A stretch of 64,000 nucleotides of DNA from NCBI RefSeq assembly GCF_013004695.1, contig NZ_JABEMG010000003.1, positions 24,960 to 88,959 on the forward strand. Direction: 5' to 3'. How positions within the stretch are numbered: position 1 is the stretch's first letter; every line of letters begins with the position of its first letter. The notes under the pieces were generated by a model. That model was not told the origin of the DNA. It worked only from the letters and a program-made list of their open reading frames with translations, and did not search any database. The DNA comes from Promicromonospora citrea (GTDB lineage: Bacteria; Actinomycetota; Actinomycetes; Actinomycetales; Cellulomonadaceae). The translations under genes and the position numbers were made by a program. Shown piece by piece: positions 8,328 to 17,164 of this stretch.

Positions 8328-9217
8328 CCTACCCGCTGGTCCAAGAGCTTGCCGCTGACGGTCTGCCCGTCGCGGTGACCTGCCGGGTACTGGGCTTCTC
8401 CCGTCAGGGCTACTACAAGTGGCGCGCGTGCCCGGTCACCGATGCCCAGTGGCGTCAGGCCCACCTGATCAACGCCGCCCACGACATCCACATCGATGAT
8501 CCGGAGTTCGGCTACCGCCTCATCAGCGATGACCTGAAAGACGCCGGGCATGTCGTGAGCGAGAACACGGTGCACGCGTTGTGCCGGCAGGTCGGGATCG
8601 TCTCGGTGATCCACCGCAAGAAGGGCACCGGGCGCAAGGCCGGCCCGCCCGTGCACGACGACCTCGTGCAACGCGTGTTCACCGCGACCGAGCCGAACCG
8701 GTTGTGGCTCACCGATATCACCGAGCACCCCACGAGTGAGGGCAAGCTCTACCTCTGCGCGATCAAGGACGTGTACTCCGGGCGGATCGTGGGCTACTCG
8801 ATCGACTCGCGGATGAAGGCCCGCCTGGCCGTGGACGCGCTGAACCATGCTGTGACCAGGCGCGATGTCATCCCCGCGACCGGGGAAACTGTTGGCACGG
8901 TGCTGCACTCGGACCGCGGGTCGCAGTTCCGGTCCAAGAAGCTGCGCCGTGCCCTCAAAGCCCACCAGATCACCGGATCGATGGGCCGAGTCGGCGCCTG
9001 CGGAGACAACGCGGCGATGGAATCGTTCTTCTCCCTGCTGCAGAAGAACGTCCTGAACAGGCGACCCTGGGCCACCCGTGAGCAACTGCGGTTGGCGATC
9101 GTGACCTGGATCGAGCGGACCTACCACCGCCGTCGCCGGCAACGTCGTCTGGGTCGTATGACGCCGATCGAGTTCGAGACCGTCTACGCTGACCGGACCC
9201 TGGCCCTCGCGGCCTGA
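8324..9217 (+). CDS. IS3-family transposase OrfB
   Basis: A 297-residue DDE (rve) integrase-fold transposase. An HTH_21-type segment (EFGYRLISDDLKDAGHVVSE) precedes the catalytic domain, where the DDE triad is visible in NRLWLTDITEH, TVLHSDRGSQFRS and AAMESFFSLLQ. The C-terminus (WIERTYHRRRRQRRLGRMTP) is typical. All catalytic residues are present and the frame is intact, so the element may still be mobile. Translation is coupled to orfA by the ATGA overlap. Confidence 0.92.
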   Translation: MTYPLVQELAADGLPVAVTCRVLGFSRQGYYKWRACPVTDAQWRQAHLINAAHDIHIDDPEFGYRLISDDLKDAGHVVSENTVHALCRQVGIVSVIHRKKGTGRKAGPPVHDDLVQRVFTATEPNRLWLTDITEHPTSEGKLYLCAIKDVYSGRIVGYSIDSRMKARLAVDALNHAVTRRDVIPATGETVGTVLHSDRGSQFRSKKLRRALKAHQITGSMGRVGACGDNAAMESFFSLLQKNVLNRRPWATREQLRLAIVTWIERTYHRRRRQRRLGRMTPIEFETVYADRTLALAA

Positions 9218-9258
9218 CCCACCAAAGAAGACGTGTCAACCGTTCCTGGGGCAGTCCC

Positions 9259-11504
9259 CCTCGACGTCGCGCACTGTCGACGGCGCGGCGTACACGACCA
9301 GCGTCACTGGCTACACCGATCGGTACCAGCCGACGGGCCAGACGGTCACGATCCCCAGCAGTCTGGGAAGCCTGGCCGGTGACTACACCACGGCGTTCAC
9401 CTATACGGAAGACGGGCGGGTGCGGACCCAGTCAGTCCCGGCCGCAGGCGGCCTTGGGCAGGAGACCCTGACCACCTTCTACTCCGCGACCAACGCCCAG
9501 GACGGGCTGACCGGCGGATTCGGGTGGGGCAGCTACGTCGTCCGCGCCGACTATCTTCCGACCGGTGAGGTGTCCTCGTTGAACATGGGCAACACCCACA
9601 CCTACCAGCAGGCGATGTACTACGGGGTGGGTACACGCAGGCTGGAGGGCGTGACCACAACGCTGGAGACGGGGAACATCGGCGATGACCTGCACGAACT
9701 GCAGCATGCCACCTACAGCTATGACGACGCCGGCAATGTGCTGTCAGCCAAGGACACGCCGGACCCTGCCCTGGGCGGACTGCCCTCCGACCAGCAGTGC
9801 TTCACCTACGACTGGGCACGCCGGCTGACCAACGCCTGGACCCCGCAGAGCGGAGACTGCGCCACGGCGAACCGGACCGTGGCAGGGCTCGGGGGCGGCG
9901 ACCCGTACTGGAAGTCGTACTCTTACGACGTGCTCGGCAACCGGGAGACCAGCGTCCTGCACCGCACGGCTGCGGCGGGTGGTGACGCGACGAGCACCTA
10001 CCAACAGCCGGCCTCCGGGACGACCTCGGTCCGGCCGCACGCAGTGACGTCGGTGACCGCCAAGAACGACGCCGGGGCCACTCTCGGCCAGTCCTCGTTT
10101 ACCTACGACAGTGCGGGGAACATGACCGGTCGCACGGTTGCTGGAATCTCCGCTCAGACGCTGACCTGGGACGCAGAGGGCGAACTGGCGAGTATCGCCT
10201 CTGACGAGGATGGGAACGGCTCGGTCTCGCAGGACGAGTCGGACGAGTATGTCTACTCGGCTGACGGGGATCGCTTGGCGCGGACCCAGGATGGCGACAC
10301 AACGGTGTACCTGCCGGGCCAGGAGATCACCCTGGACGGCGACACGGGCGCGGTTACCGCGAAGCGGTACTACACGTTCGCCGGGCAGACCGTCGCGATC
10401 CGCACCGGGAACCTGGCCAACACGGTGACGTCGATCTTCAACGACCCGCACGGTACTGGCATCATCCAGGTCGGGAACGTGTCCAACCAGGTCGTGCGCC
10501 GGTACACGGACCCTTTCGGGGCGCCGCGTGACAGTGCTGCGGGCCTGCCTGTCGGCGGGGATGGCGCCAACGGTTCCTGGGTGGGCGATCGCGGGTTCCT
10601 GGACAAGACCGAGGATGCGACAGGGCTCACCGCGGTGGGCGCGCGGCTGTATGACGCGCTGTTGGGGTCGTTCATCAGCGTCGATCCTGTGATGGATCTG
10701 ACTGATCCGCAGCAATGGAACGCCTACGCCTACGCGAACAACAACCCGATGACGTTCTCAGACCCAACGGGTTTGCTGCTAGGGCCGCTGATCGACGGCG
10801 CGTACACGGCGCCGACGGCGGGTGAGCCCGGTTCGGGCGGGTGGCAGGTCGCGGCGAACAACACGGGCTACACGGGCGACTGGAACAACGGAGGCGCTGG
10901 CTCGTGGTCCCAGCCCGGAACGACATATGAGCCGCCGGTGCCCTCGGCGACGGAACGGGCACGAGCGGCGGAAGCAGCAGAAGCGCGTGCGCGTGCGGCG
11001 GCTGAGCAGCGAGCCCGGGAGAACGCGGCGGCCGAGGCCGAGCACAAGAAGGAGTCGTTCTGGTCTCAGACCAAGGACTGGGCAAACAACGACTCGGATT
11101 GGTGGGGTGGCCAGAACATCGCGGCCGGCCTGGGGATCTTGGGGACGGCTGTGGGTGCTGTTGCGCTCGGCGCCGGACTACTTGGACTCACCGCGGTCGC
11201 AGGCGTGCCCTTGCTAGTGGTAGGTGCGGTGGGAGTGGGAATCGGCGCACTCGCGACAGCCATCGACTGCACCGCCGACGTTGACGTGAGTTGTGGTCTT
11301 TCTGCTGTCGGCACCGCGCTTGGCCTTGGCGGCCTTGGGTCCGCTGCTTTGGCGGGCCGGATGGCGCTACGCGCTACTTCGAGTACTAGCGCGGTCGATA
11401 ACATCGCAAATGCGGGAGCCAATCTCGACTTTCACTCGCTCAATCTATCGGTTGGTGGTACAGCGCTAGGCTTCGGTTCACGGGCATACGGATACGACTG
11501 GTGA
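9259..11504 (+). CDS. RHS repeat protein, 5'-truncated, C-terminal half
   Basis: About 748 codons of an RHS/YD-repeat protein remain open from the IS3 end to the stop at 11502-11504; the N-terminus, including any secretion signal, is gone. YD-type repeats are visible throughout (YSYDDAGNVLSAKD, FTYDWARRLTNAW, YSYDVLGNRETS, FTYDSAGNMTGRT). They end at the conserved RHS core closure GFLDKTEDATGLTAVGARLYD...NPMTFSDPTGL at about 10770. After the core come a low-complexity linker, an Ala/Glu-rich helix, a long Gly/Ala/Val hydrophobic region (about 11110-11370) and a 45-residue tail without a recognisable nuclease or deaminase domain. The first usable start inside is GTG at 9420. It is followed, with a 4-bp overlap, by a small membrane protein gene. 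Confidence 0.85.
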
Positions 11505-11968
11505 ACGGCGACAAGGAGTGGAGTCCAAGGGAACGCAGGCTCTTGGTTCGCGGGCGTTCGGCTTTCGCTCTCCTGGGGTGGATTGTCTGGGGAGTGGGAA
11601 TCGGCCTCGTTCTCCTGGTCATTCTGGTAGGCGGTATGTTGGTCCGTGGGGCGGGATATGGCGGCTCCTGGTTCCTGACGGCGATCGTGATCGCCATCTT
11701 GCTGGATGCGGCATTCTTGAATTGGCTTGCGATCTGGGTCCAGGTGAAAAAGCGGAGAGAATTCCGCGCCGGCTACACCACGTTGATGAATGAAAAACCC
11801 GAACTCGATCAAGTTGACCCGGATTCGGGTCACGTAATTCGCGTTGCGGGTGAGCCATTTCTGGTGCGTGAAGAGCATCTGCGGAGAATCCGTCTCATCC
11901 GGGAAGTGATCGGCTCGACGCGATCGGATCCGGTAGATAGTGGTGAACCGCCCGAGGATCGGCGCTGA
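11501..11968 (+). CDS. Small membrane protein, candidate RHS immunity protein
   Basis: A 155-residue protein with two or three hydrophobic helices (about 23-50, SAFALLGWIVWGVGIGLVLL onward, and 58-82, WFLTAIVIAILLDAAFLNWL) and a charged C-terminal half. The GTG start overlaps the RHS stop (GTGA), so it is translationally coupled. A small gene directly after an RHS C-terminal cassette is the position of immunity genes in polymorphic toxin systems, and a membrane location would fit protection from a membrane-acting tail. No family was recognised; the immunity role is inference. Base composition is lower in GC than in nearby housekeeping genes, like the RHS tail. Confidence 0.6.
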   Translation: MNGDKEWSPRERRLLVRGRSAFALLGWIVWGVGIGLVLLVILVGGMLVRGAGYGGSWFLTAIVIAILLDAAFLNWLAIWVQVKKRREFRAGYTTLMNEKPELDQVDPDSGHVIRVAGEPFLVREEHLRRIRLIREVIGSTRSDPVDSGEPPEDRR

Positions 11969-12052
11969 CGGCGCGTTCTCCGTCAAACCGATTGATGACG
12001 TCCTGCAATCCTTGGGCGATTTGATTCGGGATACCCCACCGCCGAGGGCAAG

Positions 12053-13537
12053 CTAGTCGCGCGGGGCGCCGGCCGTGCCGCCGGCGCCCAGCAACCCGCC
12101 CACCAGGCCACCGACGCCGTCGACCGTGCCGGTCAGCGTCTCGGTCACCGCACCGACCGTGCCCTCCACGACGCCGCCCACGACGCCGCCGACCGACGGT
12201 GCCTCGGGCTCCTGCGCGGCGGGCGGCTCGCTCGGTGCCGGGGCCTGCGGCTTCTCGTCGGCCGGCCGGTCGGCGCCGTCGGCGGGCGCGGTGCCGGACC
12301 CACCGGACGAACCGCCGGGCGAGCCGCTCGCCGTGTCGCCTCCGGCCGTGCCCGCGGATCGACCCCCGGAGACGTCCCCGCGCGCGGCAGACACCGGTCC
12401 CGCCGCGCCCGCCGGGCCGTCCGCCGTCGCCGGTCCCGCCGCCGTCCGCGGCCCCGACCCGTCCACCCACGTGCCGACGTCGGCCGGGTCGACGGCGCGG
12501 TTCGGGATCGAGCCCGCCGCGAAGAACTCGAAGTGCCACGGCTCCGGCCGGTCGCCGCCGAGCCGCGCCCACGACGGGTTGTCCCAGCCGTAGTCGGGCC
12601 CGTGCAGGCGCAGCCACACGTACTCCGCGGAGGCGCCGCCGGCGACCGGGTCGCCCAGGTCGACGGCGAGGCCCCACCCGTGGTTCGACGTGCCGGGGAG
12701 CGCCGCCAGGTGCGGCTTGGTCTCCCGCACGGTCAGCTGCGTGGCGAGCGACCGGTACGAGTCGGTCAGCGGGAGCGGATAGCCGAACCGGTCCTCGAAC
12801 GCGGCGCTCAGCGCGGTCAACCGCTCGGCGGCGTCGCAGCGCAGCAGGTGGCCGGACGCGAAGTCCAGCGGGCACAGCACGTCGGCGGGGATCCGCCCGT
12901 TCGCGTAGCCCGCGGTGGAGTCGCCGTGGGCCGCGACCGTCCGGAGCAGGCTGTCGCGCAGCGACGAGCCGGAGTCCGTCCGGAGCTCTACGAGGGCGGA
13001 GGGCGAGGTCGGGTCGAGCAGGTTCGCCAGCCGCATCGCGGCGACGGCCACCTGGTCGAAGGTCACCCTGTCCACCGCCGCTCCGCCGGAGGCGCCTGCC
13101 GCACGCTCGACGGCCCGCGGCGGTCCCGCCGCGGCGAGCACCTGCTCCTGCGCCTGGTAGGTGGTCCACAGCATGCCGAGCTCCGCGGCGGCCTGGGCGA
13201 TGCCGGGGTTGGGGCGGCGCCGCAGCACCGCCTCGGCCCGGTCGAGCACCGCGCCCACCTGGTCGGCCGTCACGTCGTGGTGCGCGGCGCCCACGGCGAC
13301 GGCGTCGAGGTCGCAGGTCGCCGTCCGGCCGGTCGCCACCGGCTCCGGCGTCGCGCCGTCCGCCTGCGGGACGGGCGCGCTCGCCGAGGCGCCGGCGAGC
13401 ACCCCGCCGGTCACGGCCAGGGCGAGAGCTCCGGTCCAGGCCGCGCGGCCCGGGCGCCTGCCGCGCCGCGGCCCTGCCGTGACGTCGTCGAGCTCGTCCG
13501 GCTCGTGCTCCTGCGTGCTGCTGTGCGTGTCTGTCAC
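12053..13537 (-). CDS. Secreted M15-family (VanY-like) peptidase
   Basis: About 494 residues. An acidic cytoplasmic tail and an arginine-rich stretch precede one hydrophobic helix (AAWTGALALAVTGGVLAG), a signal peptide or anchor. The central catalytic region has SYRSLATQ, PGTSNHGWGLAVDLGDP (zinc His and Asp) and EPWHFEFF (catalytic Glu/zinc His), the signature of M15/VanY carboxypeptidases that trim D-Ala or cleave peptidoglycan peptides. A long Ala/Gly/Pro-rich tail ends in Gly-rich repeats with valines (GGVVGGVVEGTVGAVTE). The GTG at 13535-13537 was chosen because AGGGGG lies seven bases upstream; earlier in-frame starts give an arginine-rich extension. Confidence 0.85.
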   Translation of the reverse strand: MTDTHSSTQEHEPDELDDVTAGPRRGRRPGRAAWTGALALAVTGGVLAGASASAPVPQADGATPEPVATGRTATCDLDAVAVGAAHHDVTADQVGAVLDRAEAVLRRRPNPGIAQAAAELGMLWTTYQAQEQVLAAAGPPRAVERAAGASGGAAVDRVTFDQVAVAAMRLANLLDPTSPSALVELRTDSGSSLRDSLLRTVAAHGDSTAGYANGRIPADVLCPLDFASGHLLRCDAAERLTALSAAFEDRFGYPLPLTDSYRSLATQLTVRETKPHLAALPGTSNHGWGLAVDLGDPVAGGASAEYVWLRLHGPDYGWDNPSWARLGGDRPEPWHFEFFAAGSIPNRAVDPADVGTWVDGSGPRTAAGPATADGPAGAAGPVSAARGDVSGGRSAGTAGGDTASGSPGGSSGGSGTAPADGADRPADEKPQAPAPSEPPAAQEPEAPSVGGVVGGVVEGTVGAVTETLTGTVDGVGGLVGGLLGAGGTAGAPRD

Positions 13538-13744
13538 TGCTGTTGCCCCCTGGTACCTGCGACGACGGCGGCTCCGCTGCCGCCGGTCGGGAGAACGCCA
13601 GGGTAACGATCCGGGCGAAACGCGCAAGCGCCGCGTTTCGCCCCGCGGGCCTGGCAGTGGAGCGTCCGGCACCGCGCCGCACGACCCCAGGGGTGGCGGG
13701 GCGCGGAGAGAGAACGGCGGCGGGCGCGGTGCCGGACGGATGGA

Positions 13745-13774
13745 GGGCCGCCCCGCCGTTCGGCGGGGCGGCCC
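13745..13774 (-). terminator. GC hairpin terminator after aceB
   Basis: A perfect inverted repeat (GGGCCGCCCCGCCG / CGGCGGGGCGGCCC, arms 13745-13758 and 13761-13774), 32 bp beyond the aceB stop, without a U-tract, as is common in high-GC actinobacteria. Confidence 0.65.
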
Positions 13775-13805
13775 GGCTGGGGGTGCGTCCGTTACGGACG
13801 GCCCG

Positions 13806-15620
13806 TTACGGACGGTCCACCGGCGAGTCCACCAGGTGGCCCAGGTAGGCGGGGCCGGTGAGGAACGGCGGGAAGTCGTCCCGCAGCGCGACCCGCCGGA
13901 ACACCGCCGCGGCGTCCTCGATCCGGTTGCCCGGCTCGTCCGGCAGCGAGTCGACGACGTCGGCCAGCACCGCCTCGACGCGCTCCCGGGTCACGGGCTG
14001 CCCGTCGTCGTCGGTCACGGTGCCCGAGGCGATCCACTGCCACACCTGGGACCGCGAGATCTCGGCGGTCGCGGCGTCCTCCATGAGGTTGTCGAGCGCC
14101 GCGGCGCCCGTGCCGCGCAGCCACGCGTCCAGGTAGCGGACCGCGACCGACACGTTCGAGCGCAGGCCGGCCGATGTCACGGTGGCGCCGCCGCGGCGGG
14201 CCGACGCGATGTCGAGCAGGTCGTGCTGGCACACCACCACGTCGTCGCGCTGCCGCGAGACCTGGTTCGGCGCGTCGCCCAGCACCGCGTCGAACTCGGC
14301 CCGGGCGACCGGGATGAGGTCGGGGTGGGCCACCCAGGTGCCGTCGAACCCGTCCGTGGCCTCGCGCTTCTTGTCGGCCCGCACCTGCTCGAACGCACGC
14401 TCGGTCACCTCGGGGTTGCGTCGGTCCGGGATGAACGCGCTCATGCCGCCGATGGCGTGCGCCCCGCGCCGGTGGCACGTGGCCACGAGCAGCTCGGTGT
14501 AGGCGCGCATGAACGGGGCCGTCATGGTGACCTGGCCGCGGTCGGGCAGCACGTACGACGCGCCGCGCGTGCGGAAGCACTTGATCACCGAGAACAGGTA
14601 GTCCCAGCGGCCCGCGTTGAGGCCGGCGCAGTGGTCGCGCAGCTCGTAGAGGATCTCCTCCATCTCGAACGCGGCGGGCAGCGTCTCGATGAGCACCGTC
14701 GCGCGGATCGTGCCGCGGGGGATGCCGAGCGCGTCCTGCGCCGCCTCGAAGACCTCGTTCCACAGCCGCGCCTCGCGGTAGCCCTCGAGCTTGGGCAGGT
14801 AGAAGTACGGTCCCCGGCCGCGGGCGATGAGCTCGGCCGCGTTGTGGAAGAAGTAGAGGCCGAAGTCCACGAGGCTGCCCAGGGCGTTGCTCGTGATGCC
14901 GTGCTTGTCGGTGTAGCGCAGGTGCGCCTCGTCGAGGTGCCAGCCGCGCGGCCGGAAGACGATCGTGGGCAGGTCCGCGATGTCGGCCGACCGCAGCCGG
15001 TACTCCTTGCCGGCCTCGCTGGTGAAGGTGAGCGTGCCGCGGATGGCGTCGTGCAGCGCGAGCTGGCCCTCGACCACGTTGGGCCACGTGGGGCTCGAGG
15101 CGTCCTCGGCGTCGGCGAGCCAGCACCGGGCGCCCGAGTTGAGCGCGTTGATGGTCATCTTCGGGTCGGTCGGCCCCGTGATCTCGACGCGCCGGTCCTC
15201 GAGACCGGGCGCGTTGCGCGAGCCGGCCACGCGCCAGTCCGGGTCGTCGCGCACCGGGCGGGTCGAGGCCCGGAAGTCCGGGTCGGTCCCGTCCGCGATG
15301 TCCTGGCGCCGGAGCTGGCGCTGGGCGATGAGCTCGTCGCGGGCGGCGTCGAACCGGTCGTGCAGCATGGCGAGGAACCCGAGCGCCTCGGGGGTGAGGA
15401 TCTCGTCGTACCGCGGGCCCACGGCGCCGGTCACCGTGATGACACCGCGGCGGGCACCGGTGGCGGAGGCGCCGACCCCGCCGCCCCGCAGGGTGCGGGG
15501 TGCGGCGCTGCGCGCCGGGGGCGTGCCGAGCCCGGCCAGCCCGGCCTCGGCGTCGAACGGGCTGCCGTGGGTCGGCTCGTGCGTGCGGGTGTCGGCGGGG
15601 GAGTCGATGGTGGCGGTCAT
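13806..15620 (-). CDS. aceB: Malate synthase A
   Basis: Malate synthase, 604 residues; condenses glyoxylate with acetyl-CoA to malate, the second step of the glyoxylate shunt. The TIM-barrel core is recognisable by DPKMTINALNSGARCWLADAE, the Mg-binding and signature region around ATVLIETLPAAFEMEEILYE and LRDHCAGLNAGRWDYLFSVI, TAPFMRAYTELLV, and the C-terminal catalytic-Asp region around LEDAATAEISRSQVWQW (read as NLMEDAATAEISRSQVWQWI). An extra ~50-residue Gly/Ala-rich N-terminus precedes the family core. The ATG at 15618-15620 overlaps the aceA stop by one base, so aceA-aceB is one operon. Confidence 0.95.
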   Translation of the reverse strand: MTATIDSPADTRTHEPTHGSPFDAEAGLAGLGTPPARSAAPRTLRGGGVGASATGARRGVITVTGAVGPRYDEILTPEALGFLAMLHDRFDAARDELIAQRQLRRQDIADGTDPDFRASTRPVRDDPDWRVAGSRNAPGLEDRRVEITGPTDPKMTINALNSGARCWLADAEDASSPTWPNVVEGQLALHDAIRGTLTFTSEAGKEYRLRSADIADLPTIVFRPRGWHLDEAHLRYTDKHGITSNALGSLVDFGLYFFHNAAELIARGRGPYFYLPKLEGYREARLWNEVFEAAQDALGIPRGTIRATVLIETLPAAFEMEEILYELRDHCAGLNAGRWDYLFSVIKCFRTRGASYVLPDRGQVTMTAPFMRAYTELLVATCHRRGAHAIGGMSAFIPDRRNPEVTERAFEQVRADKKREATDGFDGTWVAHPDLIPVARAEFDAVLGDAPNQVSRQRDDVVVCQHDLLDIASARRGGATVTSAGLRSNVSVAVRYLDAWLRGTGAAALDNLMEDAATAEISRSQVWQWIASGTVTDDDGQPVTRERVEAVLADVVDSLPDEPGNRIEDAAAVFRRVALRDDFPPFLTGPAYLGHLVDSPVDRP

Positions 15621-16978
15621 CAGAACTGCGCCTCCTCGGTCGAGCCGGTCAGGGCGGTGGTCGCGGAGTCCGGGTTGAGCGCGGTCGCGACGCGGTCGAA
15701 GTAGCCGGTGCCGACCTCGCGCTGGTGGCGCGTGGCGGTGTAGCCGCGCTCCTCGGCGGCGAACTCGAGCTCCTGCAGCTTCACGTAGGCCGACATCTGC
15801 TCGCGGGCGTAGCCGTGGGCCAGGTCGAACATCGAGTAGTTGAGGGCGTGGAAGCCGGCCAGGGTGATGAACTGGAACGTGAAGCCCATGGCGCCCAGCT
15901 CACGCTGGAACTTCGCGATCGTGTCGTCGTCCAGGTGCTTCTTCCAGTTGAACGACGGCGAACAGTTGTACGCCAGCATCTGGTCCGGGTGGTCGGCCTT
16001 GACAGCCTCGGCGAACTTGCGCGCGAGCTCGAGGTCCGGCGTGCCGGTCTCCATCCAGATGAGGTCGGAGTGCGGCGCGTAGGCCTTGGCGCGGGCGATG
16101 CACGGCTCGATGCCGTTGACCACCTTGTAGAAGCCCTCGCTCGTGCGCTCGCCGGTGATGAAGGGGCGGTCGCGCTCGTCGACGTCGGACGTGATGAGGG
16201 TCGCGGCCTCGGCGTCGGTGCGGGCGATCACGACCGACGGGACGTCGGCGACGTCGGCGGCCAGGCGCGCGGCGTTGAGGGTGCGGATGTGCTGCTGGGT
16301 CGGGACGAGCACCTTGCCGCCCAGGTGGCCGCACTTCTTCTCCGACGCGAGCTGGTCCTCCCAGTGCACGCCGGCCGCGCCGGACTGGATCATCGACTTC
16401 ATGAGCTCGTAGGCGTTGAGCGGGCCGCCGAACCCGGCCTCGGCGTCAGCCACGATCGGGGCGAGCCAGTCGCGGGTCGGGGCGCCGTTCTCGGCGACGT
16501 CGATCTGGTCGGCGCGCAGCAGCGCGTTGTTGATGCGGCGGACCACGGCCGGCACCGAGTTGGCCGGGTACAGCGACTGGTCCGGGTAGGTCTGGCCCGC
16601 GAGGTTCGCGTCGCCCGCCACCTGCCAGCCGGACAGGTAGATGGCCTGCAGCCCGGCCTTGACCTGCTGCACGGCCTGGTTGCCGGTCAGCGCGCCGAGG
16701 GCGTTGATGTAGTCCTCCTCGTGCAGCTGCCGCCAGAGGCGCTCGGCGCCGCGCCGGGCGAGCGTGCACTCCTCACCGACCGAGCCGCGCAGCGCGACGA
16801 CGTCCTCGGCCGTGTAGGTGCGCTCGATGCCGGCCCAGCGCGGGTCGGACTCCCAGGTCTGCCGCAGCTCGTCGGCGGTCTGCACCTGGTCGCCGGCGCG
16901 GACGGAGGTCGCCGCCGGCACCGCGGTCGTCGCGGACGTGGTCGCCTCGGACGTGGGGTCGATCGTGGGTGCGCTCAT
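15620..16978 (-). CDS. aceA: Isocitrate lyase
   Basis: Isocitrate lyase, 452 residues; splits isocitrate into succinate and glyoxylate. Key segments are [15 protein letters not shown], the catalytic loop [11 protein letters not shown] with the active-site cysteine, [37 protein letters not shown], and [16 protein letters not shown] threonine/alanine-rich N-terminal ~25 residues is not conserved. The ATG at 16976-16978 has GGAGGAG just upstream. It is first in the aceA-aceB operon and divergent from a RamB-type regulator, with a perfect palindrome in the shared control region, so acetate-, fatty-acid- or hydroxybutyrate-dependent control is likely. Confidence 0.96.
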   Translation of the reverse strand: MSAPTIDPTSEATTSATTAVPAATSVRAGDQVQTADELRQTWESDPRWAGIERTYTAEDVVALRGSVGEECTLARRGAERLWRQLHEEDYINALGALTGNQAVQQVKAGLQAIYLSGWQVAGDANLAGQTYPDQSLYPANSVPAVVRRINNALLRADQIDVAENGAPTRDWLAPIVADAEAGFGGPLNAYELMKSMIQSGAAGVHWEDQLASEKKCGHLGGKVLVPTQQHIRTLNAARLAADVADVPSVVIARTDAEAATLITSDVDERDRPFITGERTSEGFYKVVNGIEPCIARAKAYAPHSDLIWMETGTPDLELARKFAEAVKADHPDQMLAYNCSPSFNWKKHLDDDTIAKFQRELGAMGFTFQFITLAGFHALNYSMFDLAHGYAREQMSAYVKLQELEFAAEERGYTATRHQREVGTGYFDRVATALNPDSATTALTGSTEEAQF

Positions 16979-17076
16979 GGCGGTTCTCCTCCTCGGGACG
17001 GAACGTGGTCACCGCGTCTGCCGGTGACGTAGTACGACCTTCGGCCTCTGCGAAGCCCCTTCACAAGCGAATCCGG

Positions 17077-17100
17077 ACAGAAGAATCGCTGTTCTTCTGT
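17077..17100. promoter_or_regulatory. Palindromic operator between aceA and ramB-like gene
   Basis: ACAGAAGAA, six bases (TCGCTG), TTCTTCTGT: a perfect 9-bp inverted repeat in the 186-bp divergent intergenic region, about 100 bp from aceA and 65 bp from the regulator start. It is AT-rich relative to its surroundings. Binding by the adjacent RamB-type protein is inference. Confidence 0.6.
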
Positions 17101-17164
17101 TGATCGGAAGCTGTTGCGTATGTCACCCTCGGTCATGGCTCGAATCGATAGCGGAGGCAGAACC

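Larger units (their letters stand above)
7974..9258 (+). mobile_element. Intact IS3-family insertion sequence
   Basis: A complete element with perfect 25-bp terminal inverted repeats: 7974-7998 begins GGGACTGCCCCAGGAACGGT, and 9234-9258 is its exact reverse complement. If conventional TG...CA ends are used, the limits are 7979 and 9253. It contains orfA and orfB with intact catalytic residues. No target duplication is visible, and the two flanks belong to unrelated genes (IS3 remnant on the left, RHS on the right), so a deletion or recombination followed insertion. Confidence 0.9.

Noticed and set aside
10770..11504. A nuclease or deaminase toxin domain at the RHS C-terminus
   Set aside because: No His/Cys catalytic pattern or known toxin motif in the tail; only hydrophobic and low-complexity sequence.
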